A stretch of 51,014 bases of DNA, taken from Hymenobacter sp. IS2118. Its GTDB lineage: Bacteria > Bacteroidota > Bacteroidia > Cytophagales > Hymenobacteraceae. A model generated the notes under the pieces. The model searched no databases, was not told the origin of the DNA, and saw only the letters and a program-made list of their open reading frames with translations. Both the position numbers and the translations under genes were made by a program. Location: assembly GCF_000715495.1 (NCBI RefSeq), contig NZ_JNLX01000175.1:1-51014 (forward strand), written 5' to 3'. Numbering within the stretch: the first letter of the stretch is position 1; each line of letters begins with the position of its first letter. This document shows, piece after piece, positions 15,921 to 24,517 of the stretch.

Positions 15921-16910
15921 ATGTCGCTGACGACGAAGCCTATTGGCATCTATTTCGAGCACCCCGAATGGTTCAAGCCGCTCTTCGCTGAGTTGGACCG
16001 CCGCAGGCTGCCCTACGAGAAAATCGACGCCGCCCACCACCTCTTCAACCCTGCCGAGCAGGAGAGCCGCTACAGCCTGGTAGTGAACCGCATGAGCTCC
16101 TCCGCCTACCTGCGCGGCCACGGCCAGGGCATTTTCCATACGGCTGGCTACGCCACGCACCTGGAGCGCATCGGCACGCGCATCATCAACGGGTCGGCGG
16201 CTACGGCCATCGAAACCAACAAGGCGCGCCAGCTCTCGTTGTTTGAGTCGCTGGGGCTGAAATACCCGAAGTCGTTTGTTATCAATCACGCTTCCCGGGC
16301 GGTGGATGCGGCTAAGGAGCTGCGCTTTCCCATTGTGGTGAAGGTGAACATTGGCGGTAGTGGCGCGGGCATCATCCGTTTCGATACGCCGGAGGGCTTG
16401 CAGGCGGCCGTGGACAACAACCAGATTGACCTAGGCATCGACCAGACGGCGCTGGTGCAGGAGTACGTGACGCCCCGTGGCGGCAACATTCACCGCGTGG
16501 AAATGCTGGACGGTAAGTTCCTCTACGCCATGAAGGTGTTCACCACCGGCGAGAGCTTCAACCTGTGCCCCGCCGAAATCTGCCAGATTCCGGAGGAGCA
16601 ATCGGCGGAATTCTGCCTGACTGAAGCGCCGAAAAAGGGTATTCAGGTGGAAACCTTTACGCCGCCATTGGAGGTGATTGCCGCCGTGGAGCGCATTGTG
16701 GCCGCCGCCAAAATCGACGTGGGCGGCATTGAGTACCTCATCGACGACCGCACCGGCGACGTGCTGTTCTACGACATCAACGCGCTTTCCAACTTCGTGG
16801 CCGATGCCGTGAACGTGGTGGGTTTCGACCCTTACGCCCGCTTCGTGGACTACCTGGAAGCGCAGCTGCCAGTCGCTGTGGCTGCTCAACCCGAGTTGGC
16901 AACGGCGTAG
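15921..16910 (+). CDS. RimK-like ATP-grasp ligase
   Basis: The 329-residue product has the ATP-grasp fold used to join a carboxylate to an amine or thiol with ATP. The N-terminal pre-ATP domain (KPIGIYFEHPEWFKPLFAEL) is followed by VVNRMSSSAYLRG. ATP-binding segments include PIVVKVNIGGSGAGIIRF and TALVQEYVTPRGGNIHRVEM. The metal site looks like DVLFYDINALSNFV near residues 280-295. The family is close to RimK/glutathione-synthetase-type enzymes; the substrate is unknown. The start at ATG 15921 gives the natural N-terminus; an in-frame ATG at 15816 would add a Cys-rich 35-residue extension. It follows the SAM riboswitch and poly-Cys leader and precedes a sulfonate-type monooxygenase, so a role in a sulfur compound or thiol pathway is inferred. 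Confidence 0.85.
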   Translation: MSLTTKPIGIYFEHPEWFKPLFAELDRRRLPYEKIDAAHHLFNPAEQESRYSLVVNRMSSSAYLRGHGQGIFHTAGYATHLERIGTRIINGSAATAIETNKARQLSLFESLGLKYPKSFVINHASRAVDAAKELRFPIVVKVNIGGSGAGIIRFDTPEGLQAAVDNNQIDLGIDQTALVQEYVTPRGGNIHRVEMLDGKFLYAMKVFTTGESFNLCPAEICQIPEEQSAEFCLTEAPKKGIQVETFTPPLEVIAAVERIVAAAKIDVGGIEYLIDDRTGDVLFYDINALSNFVADAVNVVGFDPYARFVDYLEAQLPVAVAAQPELATA

Positions 16911-16935
16911 TGGTTCAACTAACAAAAACAAAACG

Positions 16936-17030
16936 GTCATGCTGAGCGCAGCCGAGGCATCTCTACCGCTTCGTTGCAGCGAAGTGAATTACTACTGAGG
17001 TAGAGATGCTTCGGCGGCGCTCAGGATGAC
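16936..17030. repeat. Long-hairpin intergenic repeat, copy A
   Basis: Arms 16936-16967 and 16999-17030 match at 29 of 32 positions and begin GTCATGCTGAGCGCAGCCGA. The inner part contains AAGTGAATTACT, also present in copy C. It lies between the ATP-grasp and monooxygenase genes and would fold strongly in their transcript, so it may uncouple their expression. Confidence 0.75.
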
Positions 17031-17053
17031 GGGCTTATTTAAATCGTAAAACC

Positions 17054-18073
17054 ATGAAATTCGGATATTGGATGCCCATTTTTGGGGGCTGGCTGCGCAA
17101 CGTCGAGGACGAGCACATGCCTACCGACTGGAGCTACGTCAAGCAGTTGGCGCAGCGCAGCGAGGTCCTGGGCTACGACCTCACGCTGATTGCGGAACTG
17201 TACCTCAACGACATTAAGGGCACGGAAGCGCCTTCTATGGAAGCCTGGAGCACGGCCGCCGCGCTGGCCGCCGTGACCGAGCAGCTGGAAATAATGGTGG
17301 CCGTGCGCCCCACGTTCCACAACCCCGCGCAGCTGGCCAAACAGGCGGCTAACATCGACCTGATTGCGCCGGGCCGGCTGTCGCTCAACGTGGTATCGAG
17401 CTGGTGGCGCGATGAGGCCACCAAATACGGCCTGCACTTTGAGCAGCACGACGACCGGTACGCCCGCACCCGCGAGTGGCTCGACGTAGTGACCAACGTG
17501 TGGCAGCAGGACCATTTCAGCTACGAGGGCAAGTACTACCAAGTGGCCGACAACGTGCTGCAGCCCAAGCCCGCCAAGGCCCCGTTTCTGTACGCCGGGG
17601 GCGAGTCGGAGGCGGCCAAGGACCTGATTTCGACGCAGTGCGACGGCTACGTGATGCACGGCGACTCGCCGGAGCAAATCGGAGCCCGCATAGCCGACAT
17701 GCGCCGCCGCCGCGAGCAGAAGGGCCTGCCGCCGATGAAATTCGGCGTGGCCGGCTACACCATTGTGCGCGAAAACGAGCAGGACGTAAAGAAGGAGCTC
17801 GACCGCATCACCAACGTGAAGGCCTCGGCGGCGGGCTACGGCAACTACCAGCAGTGGCTGGCTGGCACGCAGCTAGAGCAGCAAGTGTCGCTGCAGGATT
17901 ATTCCGTGTCGAACCGCGGCTTGCGCACGGGTCTCACCGGCACGCCCGCCCAGCTTCAGGACCGGATTGGGGCCTTTGAGGAGGTGGGGGTGGACTTTTT
18001 CCTGTTGCAAGCCAGCCCACAGCTGGAGGAAATGGAGCGGTTTTCGGAGTCTGTTATTCAGGTGTTGGCGTAA
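17054..18073 (+). CDS. LLM-class FMN-dependent monooxygenase (alkanesulfonate/dimethylsulfone type)
   Basis: The 339-residue product belongs to the bacterial-luciferase-like, flavin-dependent oxidoreductases and is closest in pattern to SsuD, MsuD and SfnG, which split C-S bonds to release sulfite. Characteristic stretches are FHNPAQLAKQAANIDLIAPG and RLSLNVVSSWWRDEATKYG, the latter in the FMN/sulfonate region. GGESEAAKDLISTQCDGYV and TGLTGTPAQLQDRIGAFEEV follow further on. It needs reduced FMN from a reductase not seen in the window. Location in the transcript behind a SAM riboswitch and a poly-Cys leader fits sulfur scavenging under starvation. The stop codon touches a 37-bp inverted repeat that should end transcription. 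Confidence 0.88.
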   Translation: MKFGYWMPIFGGWLRNVEDEHMPTDWSYVKQLAQRSEVLGYDLTLIAELYLNDIKGTEAPSMEAWSTAAALAAVTEQLEIMVAVRPTFHNPAQLAKQAANIDLIAPGRLSLNVVSSWWRDEATKYGLHFEQHDDRYARTREWLDVVTNVWQQDHFSYEGKYYQVADNVLQPKPAKAPFLYAGGESEAAKDLISTQCDGYVMHGDSPEQIGARIADMRRRREQKGLPPMKFGVAGYTIVRENEQDVKKELDRITNVKASAAGYGNYQQWLAGTQLEQQVSLQDYSVSNRGLRTGLTGTPAQLQDRIGAFEEVGVDFFLLQASPQLEEMERFSESVIQVLA

Positions 18074-18168
18074 CCCCACCCCCGACCCCTCCCCTCCGGG
18101 AGAGGGGAGTCAGTCGTCAGCTTACGTCAGGCTCCCCTCTCCCGGAGGGGAGGGGTCGGGGGTGGGGT
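18073..18168. terminator. 37-bp perfect inverted repeat overlapping the monooxygenase stop codon
   Basis: Arms 18073-18109 and 18132-18168 are perfectly complementary and very GC-rich (CCCCACCCCCGACCCCTCCC start), with a 22-nt loop. The right arm is followed by GTTTTTCTC, so it can work as a terminator on the plus strand. The left arm begins at the last base of the TAA stop. The C-rich arm resembles repeats dispersed in many Bacteroidota genomes, so it is probably a mobile palindrome that also serves as terminator. Confidence 0.8.
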
Positions 18169-18255
18169 GTTTTTCTCAGGCCGAAAATCGGCTTGATTTC
18201 ATTTGTGCCAGAATGCGGGAGCACGTCAAAGTAGCCTCGTATTCTAATTCTCTTT

Positions 18256-19722
18256 ATGCTTAAAAAATCATTGGCGCTGCTTCAATTGGAAGCGGCCGAA
18301 ACGGGGGCTAACACCCTCAAACGTAGTCTCAACGGCTTTAGCCTCATTGCCATTGGCATTGGCGTTATCATTGGAGCGGGTCTGTTTTCCCTCACCGGTA
18401 TTGCGGCGGCCAACAACGCCGGGCCAGCCGTTACGCTCTCCTTTATTGTCGCGGCGGTTGGCTGCGCTTTCTCCGCCCTTTGCTACGCCGAGTTTGCGGC
18501 GTTGGTACCCGTATCGGGCAGCGCCTACACCTATTCGTATGCCACTATGGGCGAGCTGTTTGCCTGGATTATTGGCTGGGATTTGGTGCTGGAATACTCG
18601 GTGGGCGCGGCTACGGTGGCCATTAGCTGGTCGCAGTACCTCATTAAATTCCTGAGTAAATACGGCCTGCACATCCCGGCGCAGCTGGTGATGTCGCCCT
18701 TTGAGTCGGCCACGCTGGCCGATGGTACCACGGTGTCGGGCTACGTGAATGTGCCGGCCATGCTCATCGTGCTGGCCATCACGGCCATTGTCACGCGGGG
18801 TACCAAGGGTTCGGCGTGGTTCAACGCGCTTGTGGTGGCGCTGAAGGTGGCGGTGGTACTGGTGTTTATCGCGCTGGGCTGGCAGTACATCGACCCGGCC
18901 AACTACCAACCCTACATTCCGGCCAACACCGGGGAGTTTGGTGAGTTCGGGCTGAGCGGAATCCTGCGCGGGGCGGGCGTTATCTTCTTTGTGTTCATTG
19001 GCTTCGACATTGTGGCCACCATGGCGCAGGAAACCAAAAACCCGCAGCGCAACATGCCCATCGGTATCCTTGGCTCGCTGGCGGTGTGCACGGTGCTGTT
19101 CGTGCTGTTCGGGCACGTGCTCACGGGCCTGGCCAACTACACGGAGTTCAAAAACAGCGCCGCGCCGGTAGCCATTGCCATCGAAAAAACGCCGTATGCC
19201 TGGCTGAGCTCGGCCGTGATTCTGGCCATTCTTATCGGCTACACGTCCGTGATTCTGGTGGACTTGTTGGGGCAGTCGCGGGTGTTTTTCTCCATGTCGA
19301 AGGACGGGCTGCTGCCACCGGTCTTTTCCCGGCTGCACCCCAAGTTCAATACGCCGGCGCAGTCCACGCTGCTGCTCGGGGCCTTCATTGCGGTGTTTGC
19401 GGGCTTCGTGCCCATTTCAGTAGTGGGCGAGATGACGAGCATCGGCACGCTGCTGGCCTTCGTGATGGTGTGCCTGGGCGTGCTCATCATGCGCCGCACC
19501 AACCCCGATGCGCCGCGCCCGTTCCGCACGCCGTGGGTGCCGGTGGTGCCCATTCTGGGCATTGTGGTGTGCTTGGTGATGATGTTTTCGCTGCCTTGGG
19601 AAACGTGGCTGCGGCTCGTTGCCTGGCTTGCCCTAGGCATGATTATCTATTTTGGCTACGGCAAGAAACACAGCAAACTACGTTTGGCTCAAGCTGCTAA
19701 GAAGCCTCTGGCGCAGCCTTAA
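18256..19722 (+). CDS. APC-superfamily amino-acid permease (CAT-type)
   Basis: The 488-residue product has about 12-14 membrane segments. It shows the APC hallmark in the first helix (FSLIAIGIGVIIGAGLFSLT) with the substrate-binding GAG break. Further family features are VPVSGSAYTYSYATMGELFA and FVFIGFDIVATMAQETKNPQ. The pattern is that of cationic-amino-acid-transporter-like bacterial permeases. It follows the monooxygenase gene but a strong hairpin intervenes, so it is probably a separate transcript. The product would import an amino acid across the inner membrane; specificity is unknown. Confidence 0.92.
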   Translation: MLKKSLALLQLEAAETGANTLKRSLNGFSLIAIGIGVIIGAGLFSLTGIAAANNAGPAVTLSFIVAAVGCAFSALCYAEFAALVPVSGSAYTYSYATMGELFAWIIGWDLVLEYSVGAATVAISWSQYLIKFLSKYGLHIPAQLVMSPFESATLADGTTVSGYVNVPAMLIVLAITAIVTRGTKGSAWFNALVVALKVAVVLVFIALGWQYIDPANYQPYIPANTGEFGEFGLSGILRGAGVIFFVFIGFDIVATMAQETKNPQRNMPIGILGSLAVCTVLFVLFGHVLTGLANYTEFKNSAAPVAIAIEKTPYAWLSSAVILAILIGYTSVILVDLLGQSRVFFSMSKDGLLPPVFSRLHPKFNTPAQSTLLLGAFIAVFAGFVPISVVGEMTSIGTLLAFVMVCLGVLIMRRTNPDAPRPFRTPWVPVVPILGIVVCLVMMFSLPWETWLRLVAWLALGMIIYFGYGKKHSKLRLAQAAKKPLAQP

Positions 19723-19744
19723 TTATAGATTTTTGAAAACAATG

Positions 19745-19792
19745 GGCACAAAAAAGCGGCGGCTGAATACTCAGCCGCCGCTTTTTTGTGCC
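19745..19792. terminator. Bidirectional terminator, 22-bp stem
   Basis: Arms 19745-19766 and 19771-19792 are perfectly complementary with loop ATAC; the sides carry AAAAAA and TTTTTT runs. It separates the convergent permease and YsnF-like genes. Confidence 0.88.
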
Positions 19793-19801
19793 TGGCAAAA
19801 A

Positions 19802-20710
19802 CTAGCGGTTGCTCGTGCCTTTGTTATTGTCTATATCGTTGGTGGTGCGGGTTTTAGTGGCGTCGAGCTGCTCTACCTGCACATCGGTGCTGCGTACGGT
19901 GTCACGCACTACCTCTTCGCGCTCAGTCACTTGCTTGTCGATACTGACCTCGCCCACCACGCGGGCTTCTTTGGCCACTACGGCCCGTTCCGCCGATTCG
20001 GTTACGCTGATTTCACCCTCCTTGAAGGCAGCAAAATCGGCCTCTGTGGCAGGACGGTTCACGTCGCGGCGCTGCACGTTCACGTGCTCTTCGCGCAGCC
20101 GGATGTGCTCTTCCACAGGCTTTTCGATAATGCGGCTCCGGAGGCGGGCCCCGCCGGTTTGCTCCACGCGCTTGCCCACCTGCAGGTTTTCTTCGATGAT
20201 GTTGACTTTCTGAGTCGCATCAGCATCGGCGGCGTATCCCTGGGCACCGGTCTGACCGTAGCTGCCGCTGGCGTAGCCGGCAGTCACATCGATGGCGCCG
20301 TTGTCGTCGAGCAGGTCGCGGGCACGCTCAGCCTCTTGGGCCGTGGCAGCGTGCACAGTTACTACCGAACGGCCACTGCGGGTAGCGCTGGTGTAAGCGC
20401 GGGCATCGTCGTTGTCGCTGCCGCCAAACAGGTTGTCGAAGAAGTTTCCAATGCCGTCTTCGGCCCGGCCCGTGGCCCGCGAACTAGCGTCGGCCATGCC
20501 TTCAACTGCTGTGCCGCTGGTATTCTGGAAATCGGAAGGGTCATTGTTGCTGCCGGTGCTGCCGGCCGTGCCAGTCATGCGCTTGGCGTTCTGGGCATCC
20601 TGAGCGGCTACGTCTACATTGCTTTTGATGAAGCCAGCGGAAATGAGGTTTTGAACGGCTTGCTGCGCTTCTGAAGCGCTATCGAACAAGCCTACTACGG
20701 TTTGAGACAT
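19802..20710 (-). CDS. YsnF/AvaK (DUF2382) stress-type protein with N-terminal general-stress domain
   Basis: The 302-residue product starts with a domain like general stress protein 17M (SQTVVGLFDSASEAQQAVQN, about residues 1-50). A low-complexity Gly/Asp/Asn/Thr middle follows, with a repeat of the stress fold (SVVTVHAATAQEAERARDLL). The C-terminal DUF2382 domain (about 175-290) shows LRSRIIEKPVEEHIRLREEH and GEISVTESAERAVVAKEARV. It is cytoplasmic or surface associated, since no signal peptide is visible. A second DUF2382 gene lies 51 nt upstream on the same strand, so the two form a small operon. Biochemical role is unknown; the family is linked to stress in general annotation. Confidence 0.88.
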   Translation of the reverse strand: MSQTVVGLFDSASEAQQAVQNLISAGFIKSNVDVAAQDAQNAKRMTGTAGSTGSNNDPSDFQNTSGTAVEGMADASSRATGRAEDGIGNFFDNLFGGSDNDDARAYTSATRSGRSVVTVHAATAQEAERARDLLDDNGAIDVTAGYASGSYGQTGAQGYAADADATQKVNIIEENLQVGKRVEQTGGARLRSRIIEKPVEEHIRLREEHVNVQRRDVNRPATEADFAAFKEGEISVTESAERAVVAKEARVVGEVSIDKQVTEREEVVRDTVRSTDVQVEQLDATKTRTTNDIDNNKGTSNR

Positions 20711-20761
20711 GGTAAGAGGGATGAAAATGTGGAAAGGAAGAAAAAAAGGAAAGTCTGTAAA

Positions 20762-21181
20762 TCAGGAAGCTGCGGCGGGCGGCGGGGTTTCGATGCGCTC
20801 ATAATGCACTTCTTCGCGGCGCAAACTCACTTCCTGCGGGTTGTTCAGGGTGAGGGTGCGTTTGCGTACGTGCAACTCTTCAACCAGCACGAGGCGGGTG
20901 GTGACGACTACTTCTTCGCGTAGCACCGGAATAATCATTGTGTCGCCTTCTTGGCGCACTTCGGGCGGGGTCTCCACTACCTGGTTGAGGGGTACGCGGG
21001 TTACTTCTACCTGCTCTTCCTGGGTGGGTACGTCCACGGTTTGGGTTTCGTGGTGTACCGTTTTGCGAACCACTACGCGGCCGGTTTCTACCACCTGTTT
21101 GTCGATGCGCGCTGTTTCCTCAATCACTGGGATGGTGGTACTGGCAACGGGCGGCGTTAGAAGTGGGTTGGTGGGTTGCAT
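20762..21181 (-). CDS. YsnF/AvaK (DUF2382) domain protein, short form
   Basis: The 139-residue product is essentially one DUF2382 domain, made of alternating charged b-hairpins: IPVIEETARIDKQVVETGRV, VDVPTQEEQVEVTRVPLNQV and EEVVVTTRLVLVEELHVRKR. I chose ATG 21181 (MQPTNPLLTP); a TTG at 21238 would add 19 residues but is a weaker start. It is the promoter-proximal gene of the YsnF pair. Pairs of these genes suggest hetero-oligomers or a duplicated stress module. Function is unproven. Confidence 0.82.
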   Translation of the reverse strand: MQPTNPLLTPPVASTTIPVIEETARIDKQVVETGRVVVRKTVHHETQTVDVPTQEEQVEVTRVPLNQVVETPPEVRQEGDTMIIPVLREEVVVTTRLVLVEELHVRKRTLTLNNPQEVSLRREEVHYERIETPPPAAAS

Positions 21182-21471
21182 GCTTAGGGTACGGTGCCTG
21201 CTGTTGAGGGGTTCGGCCAAGGCCAGGGCAGTTTTCAACTTGACACGGCTAAGCTGGACCTTGTCAGTAGTTTGTTGTTTTCTATATAGTTACGCTATTA
21301 TTTTTTTCGATTAGGAGGCAAGGTGCTGCCAATGAGCAGAGCCAAACAGCCAAAGTCGGGCTTGGTCAACCAGGCTATTGCCAGGCTTGCCTCGCTTGGC
21401 CGGGCTGCACCTGCGGGTAGTATTTCCGAGGAAAAAAATTTTGGACGGGTGTCTTGGCGTTACTAGCTGAC

Positions 21472-21789
21472 ATGAACGAACTACTTGCCCGCTGGCATCG
21501 CCTCACAGCTCCGCTCGTGCCGGACCCCGCCCGGCGTGCGGCCGCCTTCGCAACGTTGGCGGCCGCCTACCAGGCCCCGTCGCGGCACTACCACACCTTG
21601 CAGCACATTGAGAACCTGCTGAAACGGCTGGACGCCGCCGCGCTTCAGGATGCTCCGGTGGTTGAGTTGGCCGTCTGGTTTCACGATGCTGTTTACAACG
21701 CCCTCAAGCTTGACGCCCAGGCACGCCACAATCTACAAGCCGAGCTAATTGCCTGGGAGGGCGACGGGCTGGTGCAAACGGAACGCTAG
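21472..21789 (+). pseudogene. Truncated HD-superfamily metal-dependent phosphohydrolase
   Basis: The first ~80 residues match predicted HD-domain hydrolases: RHYHTLQHIENLLKRLD carries the first histidine motif and ELAVWFHDAVYNALK the HD motif. After that the sequence leaves the family and stops at residue 105, about half the usual ~200. The TAG stop uses the TA that forms the IS5-element target plus the next G. Because the right flank beyond the element also reads TAGGGCG, removal of the element would leave the same stop. The truncation therefore appears older than, or independent of, the insertion. I see no continuation of the gene downstream of the element. ATG 21472 is preferred to TTG 21454. 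Confidence 0.7.
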
Positions 21790-22625
21790 GGCGTGAGGAC
21801 ATTAAGAAATCAGCTATATGTTTACTGCTTAGTTACTTTTCAGGATGCGCCGTCACGAAATTTCTGATGCTACCTGGGCCCTAGTTGCCCCGCACCTCTC
21901 CGGCAAGGCCGCCGATGGCGGGGCGACGGCCGCCGACAACCGGCTGTTTTTCAACGCTGTGGTGTGGATAATGCGCACCGATTGCCCGTGGGCCGACCTG
22001 CCCGAACGCTTCGGCAAGTCCGACACGGCCCGCAAACGCTTCCGCCGGCTGGCCGAAAAAGGCGTCTGGCACCGCCTCTTCCAGGCCGTTCAGGCTCCGG
22101 AGTTGGACTGGGTGATGCTCGACTCGACCGTCGTGCGGGCGCACCAACACGCAGCGGGCCAAAAAAAAGCGACGCTGTGACCGAGTGCCTCGGCCGCAGC
22201 CGGGGCGGGATGAGTACCAAAATTCACGCCTGCGTCGAGTCGCTGGGTAACGCGGTGCGCCTGCTCGCCACCCCCGGCCAGGCCGGCGACAGCCCGCAGG
22301 CGCTGCCCCTGCTCGACGGCCTCGACGTGGGTCAAGTGGTGGCCGACACGGCCTACGACAGCGACCAAACCCGCGCCTATTGCGCTCAACGCGGCATTCA
22401 AGCCGTCATCCCCAGCCACCCCAACCGCACCCAACCGCTGCCCCTGGACGAGAATGCCTACCGCGACCGCAACAAAATCGAACGCTTTTTCGGACGCATG
22501 AAGCAGTATCGCCGCTTGGCCACCCGCTACGAGAAGACCATCGTTTCCTTCCTCGCGTTCTGGCATATTGGAGCAGCACTTGATTAGCTTAGATAAATAA
22601 CTCATTTCTTAATGTCCTCACGTCC
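21789..22625 (+). mobile_element. IS5-family insertion sequence (IS427-like), complete
   Basis: The element is 837 bp. Its ends GGGCGTGAGGACATTAAG (21789-) and the complement GGACGTGAGGACATTAAG (ending 22625) match for 21 of 22 bases. It is flanked by TA on both sides (21787-21788 and 22626-22627), the target duplication typical of the IS427 group. The flanks share CTAGGGCG, so an 8-bp duplication reading with slightly different ends is possible. It carries one transposase in two overlapping frames joined at an A8 run. Confidence 0.88.
21845..22587 (+). CDS. IS5-family DDE transposase, made by -1 frameshift at A8
   Basis: Frame 1 (21845-22180, 111 residues) gives the N-terminal part, including RRHEISDATWALVAPHLSGK and the first catalytic Asp in WVMLDSTVVRAH. 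It runs into a stop shortly after an A8 tract at 22161-22168. A -1 shift on that tract enters the frame ending at 22587, which supplies the second Asp (VVADTAYDSD) and the Glu (RNKIERFFGRMKQYRRLATR). The fused protein would be about 247 residues, the normal size for this group. Both halves look intact, so the element may be active. Confidence 0.88.
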
Positions 22626-22893
22626 TAGGGCGCGACCAGATGAGCAACGCTGCCCACGCTGCAATCCCAAAGGTTGTTGCCGGTCGAGGCAATTATCTGT
22701 TTGGGGTTGCAATTTGCTGTTTAGTTAGTTGATATTCAGGATAGATACTATATTTGACGGAATCTTCAACCAAGCGTTCTATTTGAGGTACTGGCGGCAG
22801 AAGCTAATAAGTGGGTCTGGGAAATTGCTTTTAACAATACGCCGGGACTTCTGACGTATTTTTACAACATTACACTGACAATTCTGCCAGTGT

Positions 22894-23622
22894 ATGGGCA
22901 CTAACCAATACGCCTTGACCGATTCCTCTTACCCCGACCTGATACCCGCCTACGAACACGAACGCCTGGAAGCCTTGCGGCCCTACCGGGTGCTGGGCAC
23001 GCCCGGCCAGGGGGTGTTCAATGATTTTGTGAGCGTGGTGGCCAAGCTCTTCGACGTGCCTATTGCGCTGGTGTCGTTAGTGCGGGAGCACGACGTGGTG
23101 TTCATCGGCAACGCGGGGCTGCCCGAAGCCACCATTGTCAACCGCGAGGACAGCATGTGCTCAGTTGCCATATTGCAGGAAGGGCCCGCCGTATTTGAAG
23201 ATATTGCCTCCCAGCCTTGTTCGCTGATTAATCCGTTTACGGCCCGGAAAATGGACCTGAAGTTCTACGCCGGACAGGCTCTGCGCGCCGCCGGTGGCAT
23301 GGGCATTGGCAGCCTGTGTGTGCTCGACCGCAAGCCCCGTCAGCTCACCCAGCCCGAATCCCAGCTCCTTGAGCAGCTGGCGCTGGTGGCCACCGATTTG
23401 CTGCAGCTTCAGGCCGCCCATGCCGTCGACGATACCCTGCGCGCCCGCCTCGACGGCCCGCTTCATGAGTCCCTCACGCGCCTGCGCACCCTGGCCGAGC
23501 TGCGTGAATGGAATACCACTGCTGACGCTGATGACAACAAGCGGTACGCTGATTCGCGTATGGACGAAGCTCAGCACCTGGCCCAGGCTATGCACCGGGA
23601 ACTGCAAGCGGCGCTGGGGTAG
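22894..23622 (+). CDS. GAF-domain protein
   Basis: The 242-residue soluble product has one GAF domain at about residues 25-175. It includes EALRPYRVLGTPGQGVFNDF, PIALVSLVREHDVVFIGNAG, REDSMCSVAILQEGPAVFED and GSLCVLDRKPRQLT. The C-terminal ~65 residues are helical and end in a coiled-coil-like stretch without a kinase or cyclase domain. Stand-alone GAF proteins of this type usually bind a small ligand or chromophore and act with a separate output protein. No partner is evident: the IS5 element lies upstream and a hypothetical gene downstream. Confidence 0.85.
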   Translation: MGTNQYALTDSSYPDLIPAYEHERLEALRPYRVLGTPGQGVFNDFVSVVAKLFDVPIALVSLVREHDVVFIGNAGLPEATIVNREDSMCSVAILQEGPAVFEDIASQPCSLINPFTARKMDLKFYAGQALRAAGGMGIGSLCVLDRKPRQLTQPESQLLEQLALVATDLLQLQAAHAVDDTLRARLDGPLHESLTRLRTLAELREWNTTADADDNKRYADSRMDEAQHLAQAMHRELQAALG

Positions 23623-23889
23623 CAGAATACCGCATAAGCTTTAGCTTGTGAGAAGGATAAATTGGGGAAAAAGGGTAGGGCTGTGCGACGACCTTTTGCC
23701 CAAACTGGTGCAGACCGGCGGATATATTTATCATTTTTAGGGACGCCAGCTGAGGTGGGATTGGGGGTGTATTTGACATGTTATCAGGGTTTTATCAATG
23801 GTAAAAAAGGGCCTTAGACTTGCGATGGCGCATTTGTTGTTTCGTTACATAGTCAGGTCCTTTACTTCCGTCAACTAACCCCTGTTTAG

Positions 23890-24348
23890 ATGCGCCTGCC
23901 TTTTGTCTTCGCCCTCCTGTTAGCCACCCGCCTGCCCGTTGCCGCGCAAGCCGCTCCTGCCGTTTCCCTGCCCGTTGTGGCCCCGGCGTTGGCAGCCGAC
24001 ACAATAGCGGCGATTCACCGGCTGTTTGCCGCCAAGCGTAAAATGTGTGCCTATGTAGCCGGCGGCACTGCTATGGTGGCCGGAGTTGGTGCCGTCACGG
24101 CGCTGAGCCAACCGGCTCCTGACACCGGTGGTGGTAATGGCTTCGGTTTCGGTGCGCCCGGCTTCGACGAACGGCCCATTAATGCTTTGGGGTTTGTGGT
24201 TGTCGGAGCCGCTGTAGTGGGCCTGGAACTGCTCACGCTCGGAGGCTGGGGCCAACGCGAAGAAGCCCGGGTCATTATGGCCTATCAGCAGCACCAACTT
24301 TCCCGGCGCATCAGCCGCCGGTTGAAGCCTGTCTGTTTTCGACCCTGA
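23890..24348 (+). CDS. Hypothetical secreted/membrane protein
   Basis: The 152-residue product begins with a signal peptide (MRLPFVFALLLATRLPVAAQ). Two further hydrophobic segments are at about residues 53-72 and 97-117, separated by a Gly-rich linker, with a basic C-terminus (RRISRRLKPVCF). I do not recognise the family. The layout suggests a small membrane-anchored protein. It sits alone between GAF and topoisomerase genes, with 160-270 nt spacers on both sides that hold nothing I can identify. Confidence 0.65.
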   Translation: MRLPFVFALLLATRLPVAAQAAPAVSLPVVAPALAADTIAAIHRLFAAKRKMCAYVAGGTAMVAGVGAVTALSQPAPDTGGGNGFGFGAPGFDERPINALGFVVVGAAVVGLELLTLGGWGQREEARVIMAYQQHQLSRRISRRLKPVCFRP

Positions 24349-24517
24349 TGCTTACGTCCAGCGTAACAGTTGGCAGCCGGAAATGCGTGGGCGTAATTAG
24401 GCCGCCAAGCTGCCCCGGTATCTGCCAAAACCGACCTTTTTCGCAGTTACCTTTGTTGATTCCGACGCCGCTGCATTAAATCAGCGGCATCAGCTTACTC
24501 AGCGAAAATCAGCGATA

